DNA of 64,000 bases from Virgisporangium aliadipatigenens (GCF_016863615.1 NZ_BOPF01000044.1:25423-89422); one strand, 5' to 3'. Positions 11,549 to 21,439 are shown, numbered from the stretch's first letter. The notes: generated by a model from the sequence alone, not told the origin. Numbers and translations are program-made.

Positions 11549-13273
11549 GTGGCCCGCCAGCGGTCCGGATCGAGCAGCTCCCGCAATCCGCGGGGACCAC
11601 GGGGGTCGCGACCGGCCTCCACCCGCCCGGCGGCGAAGTCGACGGCGGCACGGCCACCGGCCGACGCGCCGGAGACGGACGCACCCGACATCGACGCCCC
11701 CGAGGCGGTGACCGGGACCGATACGGCCGCTGCCGCGCCCGGCGCCGACGCGGCCGGGATCGAGGAGCCGTCGGCGCCCGACTCACCGGCGACGCCGGCC
11801 TCGTCGTCGACGCCCGCAGGGAAGTCGACGCCGGCCGCCAAGGCCACGCCGGCCACGAAGCGCACGCCCGCCGCGAAGAGCACGCCGGCGGCGAAGGCCA
11901 CCCCCGCTTCGAAGAGCGCGCCCGCCCGGTCGGCGGCGGCGAAGAGCACACCCGCGGCTTCCGCCAAGGCCACGCCCGCCGCCAAGGCCACGCCCGCCAA
12001 GGGCACCCCGGCGGCCAAGGCCGCACCGGTGACGGTGACTCCGGACCCGGCAGTGGTGGACGCCGATGACGTTGCCGAGGCCACGGACGTGACGGAGACG
12101 CCGGCGCTCACCAAGCCCGCCGCCACCGCCGCGACCAAGCCCGCTCTCACGAAGCCGTCGGACGACGAGGACGACGACATCGAGGCCGCGGCCGACCTCG
12201 ACGAGGACGACGTCGACGAGGCGGACGAGGACATCGAGGCCGAGTACGACGAGGACGACGAAGAGGAAGACGACGACGAGGAGCCGGAGGCCACCACGGC
12301 CGAACGCTCCGAGGCGACCGCCGCCTTCTGGTCGGAGATGCGCATCGCGCCCGTCGAGATCGCGCTGCCGAAGGGCCCCGGGTTCACGCTGCGCGCCTAC
12401 CGCATGTCGGACGAGCTCGCTCCCGTCGAGGTCGTCGAGGAGGAGGACGAGTTCGCCGCTCTCCGCCACGACGACGAGGTGGACGAGGAGGAGTTCGACC
12501 TCGACGAGTTGGACCTCGGCGTCGAGCAGGTCGTGGAGGAGGAGGACGAGCCGCGCGCCCGTTCCGGCAAGCGGTCGCGCGACGACGACGAGGACGATGA
12601 CGACCTCGACGAGGACGACGACCTCGACGCGGAGGCGGACGACGAGGACGACATCGACGCCGAGGCGGACGATGACGACGAGGAAGACGACGAGGACGAG
12701 GACGAGGACTCCGACGACGTCGACGCCGAAGCGGCCGACGAGGAGGAGGACGACGATGACGATGACGACGAGGAGAAGGAGCCGGCCGAAGAGGTTCCGG
12801 TGTTCCTCGGTCGTGGCGGCCGGCTCTACCTGTTCAGCACCGCGCAGGGGCTGGTCGACTTCGTCAAGTCCTCGGACGATCACGAGCTCGCGCAGCTCGA
12901 CACCTGGGCGGAGCTGCGGGAACGGATCACCGTAGAGGACGTCGTCCCGGACCCGGAGGACCGCTACGAGCTCGACCTCGTCGTGGAGAACCTGCGCGGC
13001 GGCTCCGACGCCCTCGACTACGAACTGATCATCCAGGCGGGCGAGGCGGCGCGTGACCTCGGGTACGCGCTACGGTTGCAGGCTGTGGTGACGGCGTTGT
13101 CACCCGGCTCTCCGCTCGACGACATCGACGAGGCGGTGCGTACGGCCGACGGCGGCGGGGTAAGGGGTTTCCTGGCCCGCCGGAAGCTGCGGAAAATCGT
13201 GACAGATCAGACGGCACTCGGATGGCGCACGATTATTGGCAAGATCTCCGGGGCTACGGACTGGCGCGACTGA
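11549..13273 (+). CDS. H1-like basic / highly acidic protein of unknown function
   Basis: 574 residues in three parts. Residues 1-200 are Ala/Lys/Pro/Thr-rich with repeating KSTPAAKATPA-type units, like the tails of bacterial histone-H1-like proteins. Residues about 204-414 are dominated by Asp and Glu in long runs, giving a very large negative charge. Residues about 415-574 look folded (FLGRGGRLYLFSTAQGLVDF at the start, then LVVENLRGG). I do not recognise the C-terminal domain. The GTG start has the SD GGAGGT. Such a polyampholyte could bind DNA or basic proteins, or act as a chaperone; this is speculation. It is followed in the same direction by the IS110-like hybrid gene. Confidence 0.8.
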   Translation: MARQRSGSSSSRNPRGPRGSRPASTRPAAKSTAARPPADAPETDAPDIDAPEAVTGTDTAAAAPGADAAGIEEPSAPDSPATPASSSTPAGKSTPAAKATPATKRTPAAKSTPAAKATPASKSAPARSAAAKSTPAASAKATPAAKATPAKGTPAAKAAPVTVTPDPAVVDADDVAEATDVTETPALTKPAATAATKPALTKPSDDEDDDIEAAADLDEDDVDEADEDIEAEYDEDDEEEDDDEEPEATTAERSEATAAFWSEMRIAPVEIALPKGPGFTLRAYRMSDELAPVEVVEEEDEFAALRHDDEVDEEEFDLDELDLGVEQVVEEEDEPRARSGKRSRDDDEDDDDLDEDDDLDAEADDEDDIDAEADDDDEEDDEDEDEDSDDVDAEAADEEEDDDDDDDEEKEPAEEVPVFLGRGGRLYLFSTAQGLVDFVKSSDDHELAQLDTWAELRERITVEDVVPDPEDRYELDLVVENLRGGSDALDYELIIQAGEAARDLGYALRLQAVVTALSPGSPLDDIDEAVRTADGGGVRGFLARRKLRKIVTDQTALGWRTIIGKISGATDWRD

Positions 13274-13551
13274 CGATCAGCAGGGAGCATCGGTCCGGTG
13301 AACGTTGTGCGACCCTGTTCATCGGACCGAGTGACCCGGCCGGTCGAGCGGGTCGCACGGTAGGGCCCGCCAGAGGGGACAACCGTTCGGGCGGACCGGT
13401 ATTGGGCCGGAACGGGTGATCGCTTTCGGTCTGACAACCGTGAATAGTGGCTGCTAACCGGCCTCACAGCAGCGAAGGATCGAAAAGGCGGAGGGACACG
13501 CCGACACGGTCTGCACGCTCACGACACCTGTCCCGGGAGGAGGACGACGCG
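13274..13551. other. Intergenic region before the IS110-like hybrid gene
   Basis: About 278 bp if the start at 13552 is right. No terminator, RNA or clear promoter was recognised. In-frame codons back to GTG 13447 are open and basic (Arg/Ser-rich), so part of it could be coding. Confidence 0.35.
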
Positions 13552-16161
13552 GTGACGCTCGTTCGGGTCTATTGCGGACTGGCGTCTGCGGAAAGCGCCG
13601 TCGTCACCACTGACGTGCAGGCATGGCTGACGGTGGCGGTGGTCGACGACTCGGGCCGCCTCGTGGACATCTGCGAGATCAGTGACGACCCAGGGGGGTA
13701 CGCCGAGCTGTGCGCTCTCTTCGCACAGCGTGGTGCCGGTTCAGGCGGTGTTGCCATCGCCACACAGGGTAACGATCATGTCGTCACCAAGTTGCTGGCC
13801 GCGGCCGGCAGGTACCTCTCGTTGAGCGACGAGTCCTCTGTGGACGATTACGCGGAACGCTTCGCCGACGACGAGTCTCCCGAGGAGATGCGCTCCGGCA
13901 GGGCCGAACGTCGCGCGGTCGGACTGGCCCGCGCGTTGCAGGCCGGCGTTCTGTCCGCCGTGCCGCAGGCGCCGCCCGGCGAGCTGCTGTCGTTGAAGCC
14001 GCTGCTCGCCGCGCACGACGCCGTCGTGACCGGACGGCGTTCGGCGGCGGGGACGCTGCGCGACGTCCTGCGGGAGCTGTACCCCGCGGCGCTGCGCGCC
14101 TACGCCGACCCGGCCGAGCCGGTGCCGCTGGCGGTGCTCGACGCGCTGCCGGAGCCCGGTCAGCTGGCCGCCGGCCGCACCCAGGAAACTCACATCGTCG
14201 CCCAGCTGGTCGAGGCCGGTGTCGCCGAACGGGCGACCGTCGCGGAGGCGGTCACCGCCCTGCGGGTGGCGATCTCGGAAACTCCCCGCCGGGCCGGTAT
14301 GACCCGCGCCATGACGTCCGCCGTCGCGGAGTCGGTGCGCCAGACGGTCGCCTCCGTGCGGGCCTGCGACGCCGCCGCCGAGTCCATGGTCGAGGTCATC
14401 GCCGACCGGATGGCCGAAGCCGCCGTTCCGGGCGGGGACGAGCTGCCCGGGCCGACGCCGCTGCGCGTGGTGCAGGACGACGACCGCCAGTCGGGCGGCC
14501 GACGCCGCAGCGCCGCCTCGGCGGCCTCGCTCGTGCCGCCGGCCGATCACCCCGCGGAGCGCGGTGCGACGTTCGGTGGGCTCCGCACGGGCGAGCAGCG
14601 CACCGTGCCGGCTCCCGCCGCGGGCTTCGCCTCGCGCACCGGTGAGCACCGGACCGTTCCGGCCCAGCCGGCCGCCGGTTTCGCGTCGCGTACCGGTGAG
14701 CAGCGCACCGTCCCGGCAGCCGGGTTCGGACCCCGCACCGGTGAGCAGCGCACCGTCCCGGCGCCCGGATTCGGGCCTCGGACCGGTGAGCACCGGACCG
14801 TTCCGGCGCAGCCGGCCGCGCGTTCCGCGCCGACCGTGATCCCGTCGTCGAGCCGCCGCCCGCAGGGCCGGCCCGACCTCGACCAGCCCGCCGCCGCGGC
14901 CGTTCCGGCGCAGAGCCCGCCGGTCGAGCCGCCGTCGCCGCTGGAGCAGGCCGTGCGCCGCGCCACCGGGGCGACCGGCCCGCGTTCCGGGGTCGAGATG
15001 CCCGGGCCGCTGCCGACCCGTGGGCAGACCGCACCGCCGTCGGTCAGCGCCGAGTACCCGATGGTGGGGCACCTTCCGCCGGCCGGGCAGCTGCCGCCGG
15101 CGTCCGCTCCGCAGTCCGGGCCGCGGCGTCCCCCGTTCACCCGGGCGGAGCCGACCCTTTACACCACCGGCGAGTACAGCCGGCTGGCGGCGTCGTTCGA
15201 CCGGGAGTCCGGCGACTCGACCAACGGTGGCGGGTCCGCCCCGGCACCGCGCCAGTCGCCCGAGGCGACCCGGGCCGCGATGCCGCCGGCGCCGATCATG
15301 CCCGTCGAGCCGCCGCAGCTGTCGCCCGAGGTGCCGGCTCCCGGTTCGCGGTCGACGTGGCCCAACACCGCCGACGGCACCCAGCCCGAGGTCGAGCCGG
15401 AGCCGGTGCGCAACGGCGTGACGGATGTACCGCGGCTGGTCGACCTGCCCCGGCAGCGTGAGGGTCGGATCGTGCCGCCGTGGCAGTCCGACGACCTGCC
15501 CGCCGAGCCGCCGACGTTGCGCCTCGTGGAGCCCGCTCCGCTGGCCGACCCGGCGCTCAGTTCGCTGCCGCAGGACTCCCGGCTCGACCCGCCGGCGCTG
15601 CGCCTGGTGGAGCCGGACCCGCCGCCCATGCGCGCCACCAACGGCAGCCGGAGCGCCGGCCTCGACCCGCTCGGTGACGCACCGGTGGACCTCAGCGCCG
15701 CGGACGACGACCTGCTGATCTTCTCGCAGTGCCGCTCGGCGTGGTTCACGGATCCGACCGAGGAAAACGACGCCGCCGAGGACGAACTCGACTGGGGCAC
15801 CGCCGCCGACCTCGGTTGGCAGGCGGCACGACAGGCCGACCGGCCGGCCGTGGGCGCCGAGACGGGTGCCGGGCTGCCGAAGCGTGTGCCGCAGGAGAAC
15901 CTGGTGCCCGGTTCGGCCATCCCGCCGCCGGAACGCCCGCTGCGCATCGTGCGCGACGCGGCCTCCATCGCGGCACACACCAGCGGCTACTTCAGCGGGT
16001 ACCGGCGGGGCCAGGAGGTCGGCGGGTTCTCCGTCGGCGGCCGCCCCGGACGGGAGTCCTCGACGGGTTGGGACTTCGCCCGCGAGGCGTCCAACAGCCA
16101 GCAGTTCACCGCCAACGGTGGGCAGCAGGAGGAGTACGAGTACCGCTCCGCGCGCCGCTAG
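13552..16161 (+). CDS. Degenerate IS110-transposase-like domain fused to a conservon-kinase-like tail
   Basis: 869 residues. Residues about 15-230 follow the pattern of the DEDD domain of IS110-family transposases: TTDVQAW then VVDDSGRLV, GVAIATQGNDHVV, ARALQAGVLSAV, GRRSAAGTLRDVLRELYPAAL. Of the expected acidic residues only the first Asp seems kept; the positions of the usual KTDARDA motif read GRAERRA. The C-terminal transposase helix-hairpin-helix part is absent. A long Pro-rich linker follows with five RTGE(Q/H)RTVPA repeats (residues about 345-423). The tail (WGTAADLGWQAA about 750, GLPKRVPQENLVPG about 774, SGYRRG) matches the C-terminus of the nearby CvnA kinase. GTG 13552 is chosen for its GGGAGGAGG SD; GTG 13447 is possible. 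It is probably a domesticated regulator or adaptor. Confidence 0.8.
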   Translation: MTLVRVYCGLASAESAVVTTDVQAWLTVAVVDDSGRLVDICEISDDPGGYAELCALFAQRGAGSGGVAIATQGNDHVVTKLLAAAGRYLSLSDESSVDDYAERFADDESPEEMRSGRAERRAVGLARALQAGVLSAVPQAPPGELLSLKPLLAAHDAVVTGRRSAAGTLRDVLRELYPAALRAYADPAEPVPLAVLDALPEPGQLAAGRTQETHIVAQLVEAGVAERATVAEAVTALRVAISETPRRAGMTRAMTSAVAESVRQTVASVRACDAAAESMVEVIADRMAEAAVPGGDELPGPTPLRVVQDDDRQSGGRRRSAASAASLVPPADHPAERGATFGGLRTGEQRTVPAPAAGFASRTGEHRTVPAQPAAGFASRTGEQRTVPAAGFGPRTGEQRTVPAPGFGPRTGEHRTVPAQPAARSAPTVIPSSSRRPQGRPDLDQPAAAAVPAQSPPVEPPSPLEQAVRRATGATGPRSGVEMPGPLPTRGQTAPPSVSAEYPMVGHLPPAGQLPPASAPQSGPRRPPFTRAEPTLYTTGEYSRLAASFDRESGDSTNGGGSAPAPRQSPEATRAAMPPAPIMPVEPPQLSPEVPAPGSRSTWPNTADGTQPEVEPEPVRNGVTDVPRLVDLPRQREGRIVPPWQSDDLPAEPPTLRLVEPAPLADPALSSLPQDSRLDPPALRLVEPDPPPMRATNGSRSAGLDPLGDAPVDLSAADDDLLIFSQCRSAWFTDPTEENDAAEDELDWGTAADLGWQAARQADRPAVGAETGAGLPKRVPQENLVPGSAIPPPERPLRIVRDAASIAAHTSGYFSGYRRGQEVGGFSVGGRPGRESSTGWDFAREASNSQQFTANGGQQEEYEYRSARR
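14583..14820 (+). repeat. Five in-frame RTGE(Q/H)RTVPA repeats
   Basis: Five units of about 10 identical residues separated by short Pro/Ala/Gly-Phe spacers. The units share the DNA core ACCGGTGAGC-CC-ACCGT with small changes. They lie in the disordered linker of the hybrid protein and are a possible multivalent binding or phosphorylation (Thr) region. Confidence 0.75.
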
Positions 16162-16173
16162 TCGTCAGTACGC

Positions 16174-16208
16174 GAAGAGGCCGCACCCACACCGGGTGCG
16201 GCCTCTTT
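16174..16208. terminator. Strong hairpin terminator 3' of the hybrid gene
   Basis: A perfect 12-bp stem, GAGGCCGCACCC (16177-16188) with GGGTGCGGCCTC (16194-16205) around ACACC, then TTTC. It starts 12 nt after the stop codon. Confidence 0.85.
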
Positions 16209-16247
16209 CGTGTCCGCCCAGGGGTGCCGCACGATCAGAGGGCACCG

Positions 16248-16280
16248 AAAAGCCCGCCACGATCGCCGTGGCGGGCTTTT
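16248..16280. terminator. Bidirectional terminator between the hybrid gene and cvnD
   Basis: AAAAGCCCGCCAC (16248-16260) and GTGGCGGGCTTTT (16268-16280) form a 13-bp stem with A- and T-runs on the two sides, so it works on both strands. A weaker GGTGCC/GGCACC hairpin lies between it and the upstream terminator. Confidence 0.85.
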
Positions 16281-16292
16281 GAAGGCTCAGTC

Positions 16293-16880
16293 CTAGACCC
16301 GTTCGGGGGAGCGCGTCCGACGCATCGTGAGGACGTACTCGACGAGCGAGATCAGCACCTGCTTCGTCGACTCGCGGGTACGCGCGTCGCACGGCACGAC
16401 CGGAACGTCGCTGGAGATCGCCAGCGCTTCCCGGACGTCGTCGGCGTTGTGGTACTGAACGCCGTCGAAGCAGTCGATCGCCACCAGGTACGGGAGGCGA
16501 CGGTGCTCGAAGAAGTCGATGGCCGCGAAGCAGTCCGCCAACCGGCGGGTGTCGACCATGACCACGGCACCGATGGCACCGCGCACGAGCTCGTCCCACA
16601 TGAACCAGAACCGCGTCTGACCCGGCGTACCGAACAGGTACAGGATCAGGTCCCGGTCGATGCTGATCCGGCCGAAGTCCATCGCGACCGTGGTCGTGAG
16701 CTTGCCGGGCACCTGCCGGGTGTCGTCCACCCCCACGCCGGCCGAGGTCATGACGGCCTCGGTTGTCAGCGGGGTGATCTCCGAGACCGAGCCCACCAGC
16801 GTCGTCTTGCCGACACCAAATCCGCCGGCAATAACGATCTTGGCTGATGTGACCCGCCCGGAGGCGGGGCGTGGCGTCAT
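16293..16880 (-). CDS. cvnD: Conservon GTPase CvnD (MglA/Rab-like)
   Basis: Small GTP-binding protein of 195 residues, the fourth member of the conservon. P-loop GGFGVGKTT at about residues 19-27, the switch region with Thr-rich TTVAMDFGRI, and the G3 motif GTPGQTRFW. The G4 NKxD motif is altered in this family (IDCFDG is seen). It presumably cycles GDP/GTP under control of the CvnA-CvnB-CvnC complex at the membrane. The ATG at 16880 is 1 nt from the cvnC stop, indicating translational coupling. Confidence 0.94.
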   Translation of the reverse strand: MTPRPASGRVTSAKIVIAGGFGVGKTTLVGSVSEITPLTTEAVMTSAGVGVDDTRQVPGKLTTTVAMDFGRISIDRDLILYLFGTPGQTRFWFMWDELVRGAIGAVVMVDTRRLADCFAAIDFFEHRRLPYLVAIDCFDGVQYHNADDVREALAISSDVPVVPCDARTRESTKQVLISLVEYVLTMRRTRSPERV

Positions 16881-16881
16881 G

Positions 16882-17259
16882 TTAGAGCCTCCGAAGTCCA
16901 CTGAGCACCCTCTCCAGCAGTTCTGTGCCCACCGGCTCGTTGTCGTCCAACGAGGCCGGCTCATGTACCGAGACCAGGCCGTCCTCCGCCATATCGGCGA
17001 TGAGCACCCGGGCCACACCCAAGGGGAGATGCAATCGCGCCGCGATCTCCGCGAGCGACTGCACCCTGCCATCGCACAACGTGGCAATGTACTGCTGCTC
17101 CTGGCCATGGTTTCCGCCCGGCCGGCTCCCCGCAGTCCGGCCGCGCACCGTGGTCTCGATGAGCGCTTCAATCGCGATCTCAAGGGTGGGCCGGGTGCGG
17201 CCTCGGGTCACGGCGTATGGCCGCACAAGCGCGCCTGTTGGTTCGTCCCGATCCGCCAT
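16882..17259 (-). CDS. cvnC: Conservon DUF742 protein CvnC
   Basis: 125 residues. DUF742 proteins carry a winged-helix-like fold: VRPYAVTRGRTRP at the start, then LIETTV, LCDGRVQSLAEIAARLHLPLGVARVLIADMAEDGLV and a Leu-rich end. It belongs to the conservon complex that couples a sensor kinase to a small GTPase. GTG 17271 overlaps its own SD (GAGGAGG), so the ATG at 17259 is preferred. Located 50 nt after cvnB and 1 nt before cvnD. Confidence 0.93.
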   Translation of the reverse strand: MADRDEPTGALVRPYAVTRGRTRPTLEIAIEALIETTVRGRTAGSRPGGNHGQEQQYIATLCDGRVQSLAEIAARLHLPLGVARVLIADMAEDGLVSVHEPASLDDNEPVGTELLERVLSGLRRL

Positions 17260-17309
17260 TTCGCCGTTCACCTCCTCAACGCTTCCGCATCCTGCACCAA
17301 CCGCTTAAT

Positions 17310-17714
17310 TTAGCCAAGCATCGATGCTGCGGGTCGCGGAGCCGGTGTCAAAGCGTCACCGACCCGGTCAACCAGCAGCGCCATTTCATAACCAACCTGA
17401 CCGACGTCGCATGCCCGCGCGGCCAACACCGCGAACGACGAGCCGTCCGAGATCGACATCAGGAAGAGAAAGCCGTTGTCCATCTCGACAACGGTCTGCA
17501 GCACCGCACCGCCCTCGAAGCAACGCGAGGCGCCCTGGGTGAGGCTGACGAGCCCGGAAGCGATGGCGGAAAGCTGGTCGGCACGGTCCCGGGGCAGATC
17601 CCGGGAAGCCGCCAGAAGCAGGCCGTCCGCCGAGACCGCCACCGCGTGTGCGACACCTGGTACGCGATCGGCGAAGTTGGCGAGCAACCAACCGAGGTCC
17701 TGGGTCGATGTCAT
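17310..17714 (-). CDS. cvnB: Conservon Roadblock/LC7 protein CvnB
   Basis: 134 residues with the Roadblock/LC7 fold seen in GAP- or scaffold-like partners of MglA-type GTPases: [31 protein letters not shown], then [32 protein letters not shown]. It likely bridges the kinase and the GTPase. Its ATG overlaps the cvnA stop (ATGA), so translation is coupled. Confidence 0.95.
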   Translation of the reverse strand: MTSTQDLGWLLANFADRVPGVAHAVAVSADGLLLAASRDLPRDRADQLSAIASGLVSLTQGASRCFEGGAVLQTVVEMDNGFLFLMSISDGSSFAVLAARACDVGQVGYEMALLVDRVGDALTPAPRPAASMLG

Positions 17715-20700
17715 GCTTCGTGCTCCTTGCCACCCTGCGGGTTCCGTGCCCCTGCCTGGGACGCGCCGGAATCAGCGGTAGTCGGTTGCTGGCTGGTGCG
17801 TCCACGCTGGACGCCCCGGTGGTACGCGGACAGCAGGCCCCGGACACCCTCGGGAGTGCGTCGGTGCGCTGTCGTCGTGCTCTTCTCGATGCCGCCCGGA
17901 ACGAGCTGCGACATCGGCACCCGCTTCGGCAGACCGGTCTCCGTAAGGCTGAAGTCCCGTTCCTCCACGATCGCCTCGGCGGCCTGCCAGCCCTCGTCGG
18001 CTGCCGTACGCCAGGTTACCTGCTCGCCCGGACCAACCCTGTCCCCCGGAACCGGACCGGTGCCGGGCTGTGACATCGCGGCGGCCGGAGCCATCGACGG
18101 GGCCGGCTCAGCGGGCCGCGACGGCGGCGTGCCGTACGGGCTGTCGGCGGTCGAGGGCGGGCTGCCGTACGGGCTGTCGGAGAACGGTGCCGCGTCGGCC
18201 GGGTTGGGCCCCCGCGTCGTGGGACGGGTCGGCAGCGCCGTGATACCGCCGGCGCGGCCACCCGAGGGCGGCGTGGCCGGCTGCTCCGAAGCGGCGGGAG
18301 CCGTGGGAGCCTGCCGTTCCGCCGAACCGTTGAGCGACGGCGCAGCCGCCGTGCCGTTGGCCGAGATCGCGGCCGGAGCCTCGATCGACGGCGCGTTTTC
18401 CGCGTCCATCGGCGACGGCCGCTTGGTGCTGAACCACTTGGACTCCACCGACCGGAAGATCGGCAGCTCCATGGTCTCGTCCATGGCCGGCATCGCGGCC
18501 AGCTGCTCCTCGCTCGGCAGCTCCGGGCGAAGGTTGCTGCGCGAACCCTGCGGCGGCTCCCAGTCGTCCCGCAGCCGCGGGATCTCGGCAGTCATGTCGA
18601 CGGCCGGACCGAAGATCGAATCGGCGGCTGCCGGCTCGGGCTCCGGCGACGGCGTCGGCGCGACCGGCGGCCACGCGGGCGGCGGGGTCGGACCGGACGG
18701 CGGACCACCGAGGGGACCGGTCGGACGGGCCGGCAGCGGCGCCGACTGGCTGCCCGCGGGGGGCAGCGCCGGAGGCGGCGTGGCCGGACCGGCCGGCGGG
18801 CCGGAGTGGAACGCCTCGGGCGTCGTCGGACGCTGGCGCGGAATCAGCGAACCGTTGTCGCCCGCACCCTGGTCCGAAGAGACCTCGCCGTCGACGGTCC
18901 AGTGGTCACCGGCGCGACGCTGCGGGAGCGAGCTGTCCGGGGCCGGAACGGGCGGCGGAGGCATGGTGCCGTTGCCGTTGTTGGGCACGACCGGCGTGGC
19001 ACCCGTCAGGTCGGACCACGGCGGCAGGGCACGCTGCGGGCCGGGGCGCGCCGGCGGAGGCGCGTCGCCGCCACCGCGCATCGGACGGTCGCCACCCGAG
19101 GGCGGCTTGCTGAACCCGCCGAACCCACCGGAGGCGGCGCCACCGGAGGTCGGCGCGGCCTGCGGCCGGGACGGCAGCGCGCCGTTGCCCGGGACGGGGC
19201 CGTTGTTGCCGACGAACGCACTGGGCGACGACGGGCCGACACCGGCCGGGGTGAGCCCGTTGGCACCCGCACCAGCGCTCTGGAAGCCGGACTGCCGGGT
19301 CGGAATGCCCTGGCTGCCCTCCAGCGCGAGTGCGCGGGAGCCGCTGGTCGGAGCCGGCTGCGGCGGGAGCGACGGCGGAAGCTGCCGCTCGGGTGCGGGG
19401 GCCGGGCCGGCACCCGCGCCCACCATCGGCATCTGCGAGGTGGGGGTCCGTCCGGCCATCGCCCGCTGGACCAGCACACCGGCCGGCAGGGCGATGTCGG
19501 CGACGGTGCCGCGTTCCTGGGCGCGCCGCAGTTCCACCTTGACGCCGTGCCGGGCCGCCAGCCGGGCGACCACGACGAGGCCCATCATTCGGGAGACGGC
19601 GACGTCCACGACCGGCGGGTTGGCCAGCTTGTCGTTGAGCTCGCGCATCTGGTCGGGGCTGATGCCGATGCCGCGGTCCTCGACCAGCAGCACGGCGCGG
19701 TCACCGACCCGACGGGCCTCCACGACGACGGCGGAGTCCGGCGGCGAGAACGCGGTCGCGTTGTCGAGCAGCTCGGCGATCAGGTGGACCATGTCGTTGA
19801 CCGCGTGCGCCGCGATCTCGACGTCCCGGTCGATCGTGCCGAACTCGATGCGGGTGTAGTGCTCCACCTCGGACTGCGCGGCGCGGAGGACGTCCATGAG
19901 GGGCGCCGGCTCGCGCTGCACACGGGAGGAGTCGGCACCGGCGAGGACCAGGAGGTTCTCGTCGTTACGCCGCATTCGGGTGGCCAGGTGGTCCAGCTGG
20001 AACAGCTCGGCCAGGCGGTCCGGGTCCTCCTCACCGCGTTCGAGGCGGTCCAGGTGACCGATGAGCCGGTCGACCAAGATCTGCGAACGGCGGGCGAGGT
20101 TGACGAACATCGTCGCGACGCTGGCGCGCAGTTGGGCCTGCTCGGCCGCGGTACGCACCGCTTCGAGGTGAACGGCGTTGAACGCCTCGGTCACCTGCCC
20201 GAACTCGTCCCGGCTGCGCACCGGCAGCGGCTCCGAGATCTGGCGCGCTACCTGATCCGGCGAGGATTGGATGGCCAGTGCGGGATCGCGCAGTCGGGCC
20301 ACCGCCTGCGGCAGGCCGTACTGGGCGACGGTGAGCGCGCCGTGGCGCAGTTCGCGCAGGGAGCGGGCCATCGACCGGGCGACGAGCCAGGCGAAGAGGA
20401 TCGCCAGGAGCAGCATCGCCAGGAGCAGGCCGGTCTCGACGAGAACGGTGCGCTGCAGGTTGTCCCGCTCGATGGTGGCGCGTTCGACGATCGCCTCGTC
20501 CATCTCGTGCTCGACCTCGCGCAGCCGGTCGGCGTAGGCCGACATCGCGCTGTCCCAGTCGACCGCGGTGAACGTCAGGCCGGCGCCCTGGGCGGAGCCC
20601 ACCTGGCCCTCGTAGAGAACGGCCTTGCGCAGGTCACCACCGGAGAGCGTCTGCTCGAAGAGCTCCTTCTGGCTGGGCAGCGCGTTTTCCTTGAACCGCG

Positions 20701-21439
20701 CCTCGGCCTCCTGGCGGAGCGCGATCCGGCTGTCGAACTCCTGCTGCAGCACGCTGGTCATGCCGCCTTCGCCGGCGGCGAGCGCCCGGAGCACGACGAT
20801 GCGTTCCTGGGTGAGGAACTCCTTCTGCTCCGAGATCGCGTACGCGTTCTGCTGGTCGACGCTCAGCTCGGGCTCGTTGGTGAGCCGCGCGGAGGCCTGC
20901 TTGACCGAGAGAAGACCGTCGACGATCTCCTGGTAGCGGTGCGCCAGGTTGGACTGGGCGAGGCCCTTGTCGCTGCGCAGCTGCTCCCGGATGACGGGGA
21001 TGTCGCTGAGCTGGCCGTCGACCTGCTTGAGCACCGGATTGGCGGTGTCGTCCACGTCCGCGACGGCGGAACGGCTGGACTGGTAGCCCTGCAGCGTCTT
21101 GTCCGTCTGCGGTGTGACCTTGTCGAACGCGGCCTTGGCCTCGGCCTTGCCCGCTTCCGGCGAACCGGCGAGCAGGATGGCGGCGGCGCGCTCGTTCTGC
21201 AGGTCGTGGATCAGCCCGCCGGCCTGCTCGGAGAGCCGGGACAGGGTGCGCGTCCGGTCGGCCCCGTTGGCGGAGTCGACGTTTTCGATGAGTCCCGCGG
21301 TACCCACCACGATCGTGGCGATCGTCGGAACGATCATGATCAGTCCGAGTTTGGACCAGATCGGTAGGTCGCGGAGCCGGCCCACCGGGTTGCGCAGACG
21401 GGAGAACCTGGGGTTCTCCGTCATCGGCCGATCGCTCAC
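17711..21439 (-). CDS. cvnA: Conservon sensor histidine kinase CvnA (nitrate-sensor type)
   Basis: Membrane sensor kinase of about 1,242 residues. Helix 1 lies near residues 27-48 ([19 protein letters not shown]), followed by an extracytoplasmic NIT-type helical domain, helix 2 near 334-360, a HAMP segment, a dimerisation helix with [10 protein letters not shown] and a HATPase domain ([42 protein letters not shown]) ending near residue 660. The remaining roughly 580 residues are Pro/Gly/Ser-rich and end in the [32 protein letters not shown] tail shared with the protein coded at 13552-16161. The start is GTG 21439 or ATG 21424. First gene of cvnABCD. Confidence 0.93.
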   Translation of the reverse strand: MSDRPMTENPRFSRLRNPVGRLRDLPIWSKLGLIMIVPTIATIVVGTAGLIENVDSANGADRTRTLSRLSEQAGGLIHDLQNERAAAILLAGSPEAGKAEAKAAFDKVTPQTDKTLQGYQSSRSAVADVDDTANPVLKQVDGQLSDIPVIREQLRSDKGLAQSNLAHRYQEIVDGLLSVKQASARLTNEPELSVDQQNAYAISEQKEFLTQERIVVLRALAAGEGGMTSVLQQEFDSRIALRQEAEARFKENALPSQKELFEQTLSGGDLRKAVLYEGQVGSAQGAGLTFTAVDWDSAMSAYADRLREVEHEMDEAIVERATIERDNLQRTVLVETGLLLAMLLLAILFAWLVARSMARSLRELRHGALTVAQYGLPQAVARLRDPALAIQSSPDQVARQISEPLPVRSRDEFGQVTEAFNAVHLEAVRTAAEQAQLRASVATMFVNLARRSQILVDRLIGHLDRLERGEEDPDRLAELFQLDHLATRMRRNDENLLVLAGADSSRVQREPAPLMDVLRAAQSEVEHYTRIEFGTIDRDVEIAAHAVNDMVHLIAELLDNATAFSPPDSAVVVEARRVGDRAVLLVEDRGIGISPDQMRELNDKLANPPVVDVAVSRMMGLVVVARLAARHGVKVELRRAQERGTVADIALPAGVLVQRAMAGRTPTSQMPMVGAGAGPAPAPERQLPPSLPPQPAPTSGSRALALEGSQGIPTRQSGFQSAGAGANGLTPAGVGPSSPSAFVGNNGPVPGNGALPSRPQAAPTSGGAASGGFGGFSKPPSGGDRPMRGGGDAPPPARPGPQRALPPWSDLTGATPVVPNNGNGTMPPPPVPAPDSSLPQRRAGDHWTVDGEVSSDQGAGDNGSLIPRQRPTTPEAFHSGPPAGPATPPPALPPAGSQSAPLPARPTGPLGGPPSGPTPPPAWPPVAPTPSPEPEPAAADSIFGPAVDMTAEIPRLRDDWEPPQGSRSNLRPELPSEEQLAAMPAMDETMELPIFRSVESKWFSTKRPSPMDAENAPSIEAPAAISANGTAAAPSLNGSAERQAPTAPAASEQPATPPSGGRAGGITALPTRPTTRGPNPADAAPFSDSPYGSPPSTADSPYGTPPSRPAEPAPSMAPAAAMSQPGTGPVPGDRVGPGEQVTWRTAADEGWQAAEAIVEERDFSLTETGLPKRVPMSQLVPGGIEKSTTTAHRRTPEGVRGLLSAYHRGVQRGRTSQQPTTADSGASQAGARNPQGGKEHEA

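Noticed and set aside
13741..15978. A long minus-strand frame opposite the IS110-like hybrid gene
   Set aside because: Composition is typical of an antisense frame; the plus-strand frame has conserved motifs and an SD.
13552..16161. An active IS110 insertion element
   Set aside because: The catalytic motif is altered, the C-terminal transposase domain is missing, there is no element boundary, and a conservon-type tail is fused.
18806..21367. An 853-codon plus-strand frame opposite cvnA
   Set aside because: Low-complexity antisense shadow of a high-GC gene; no domain and no SD.
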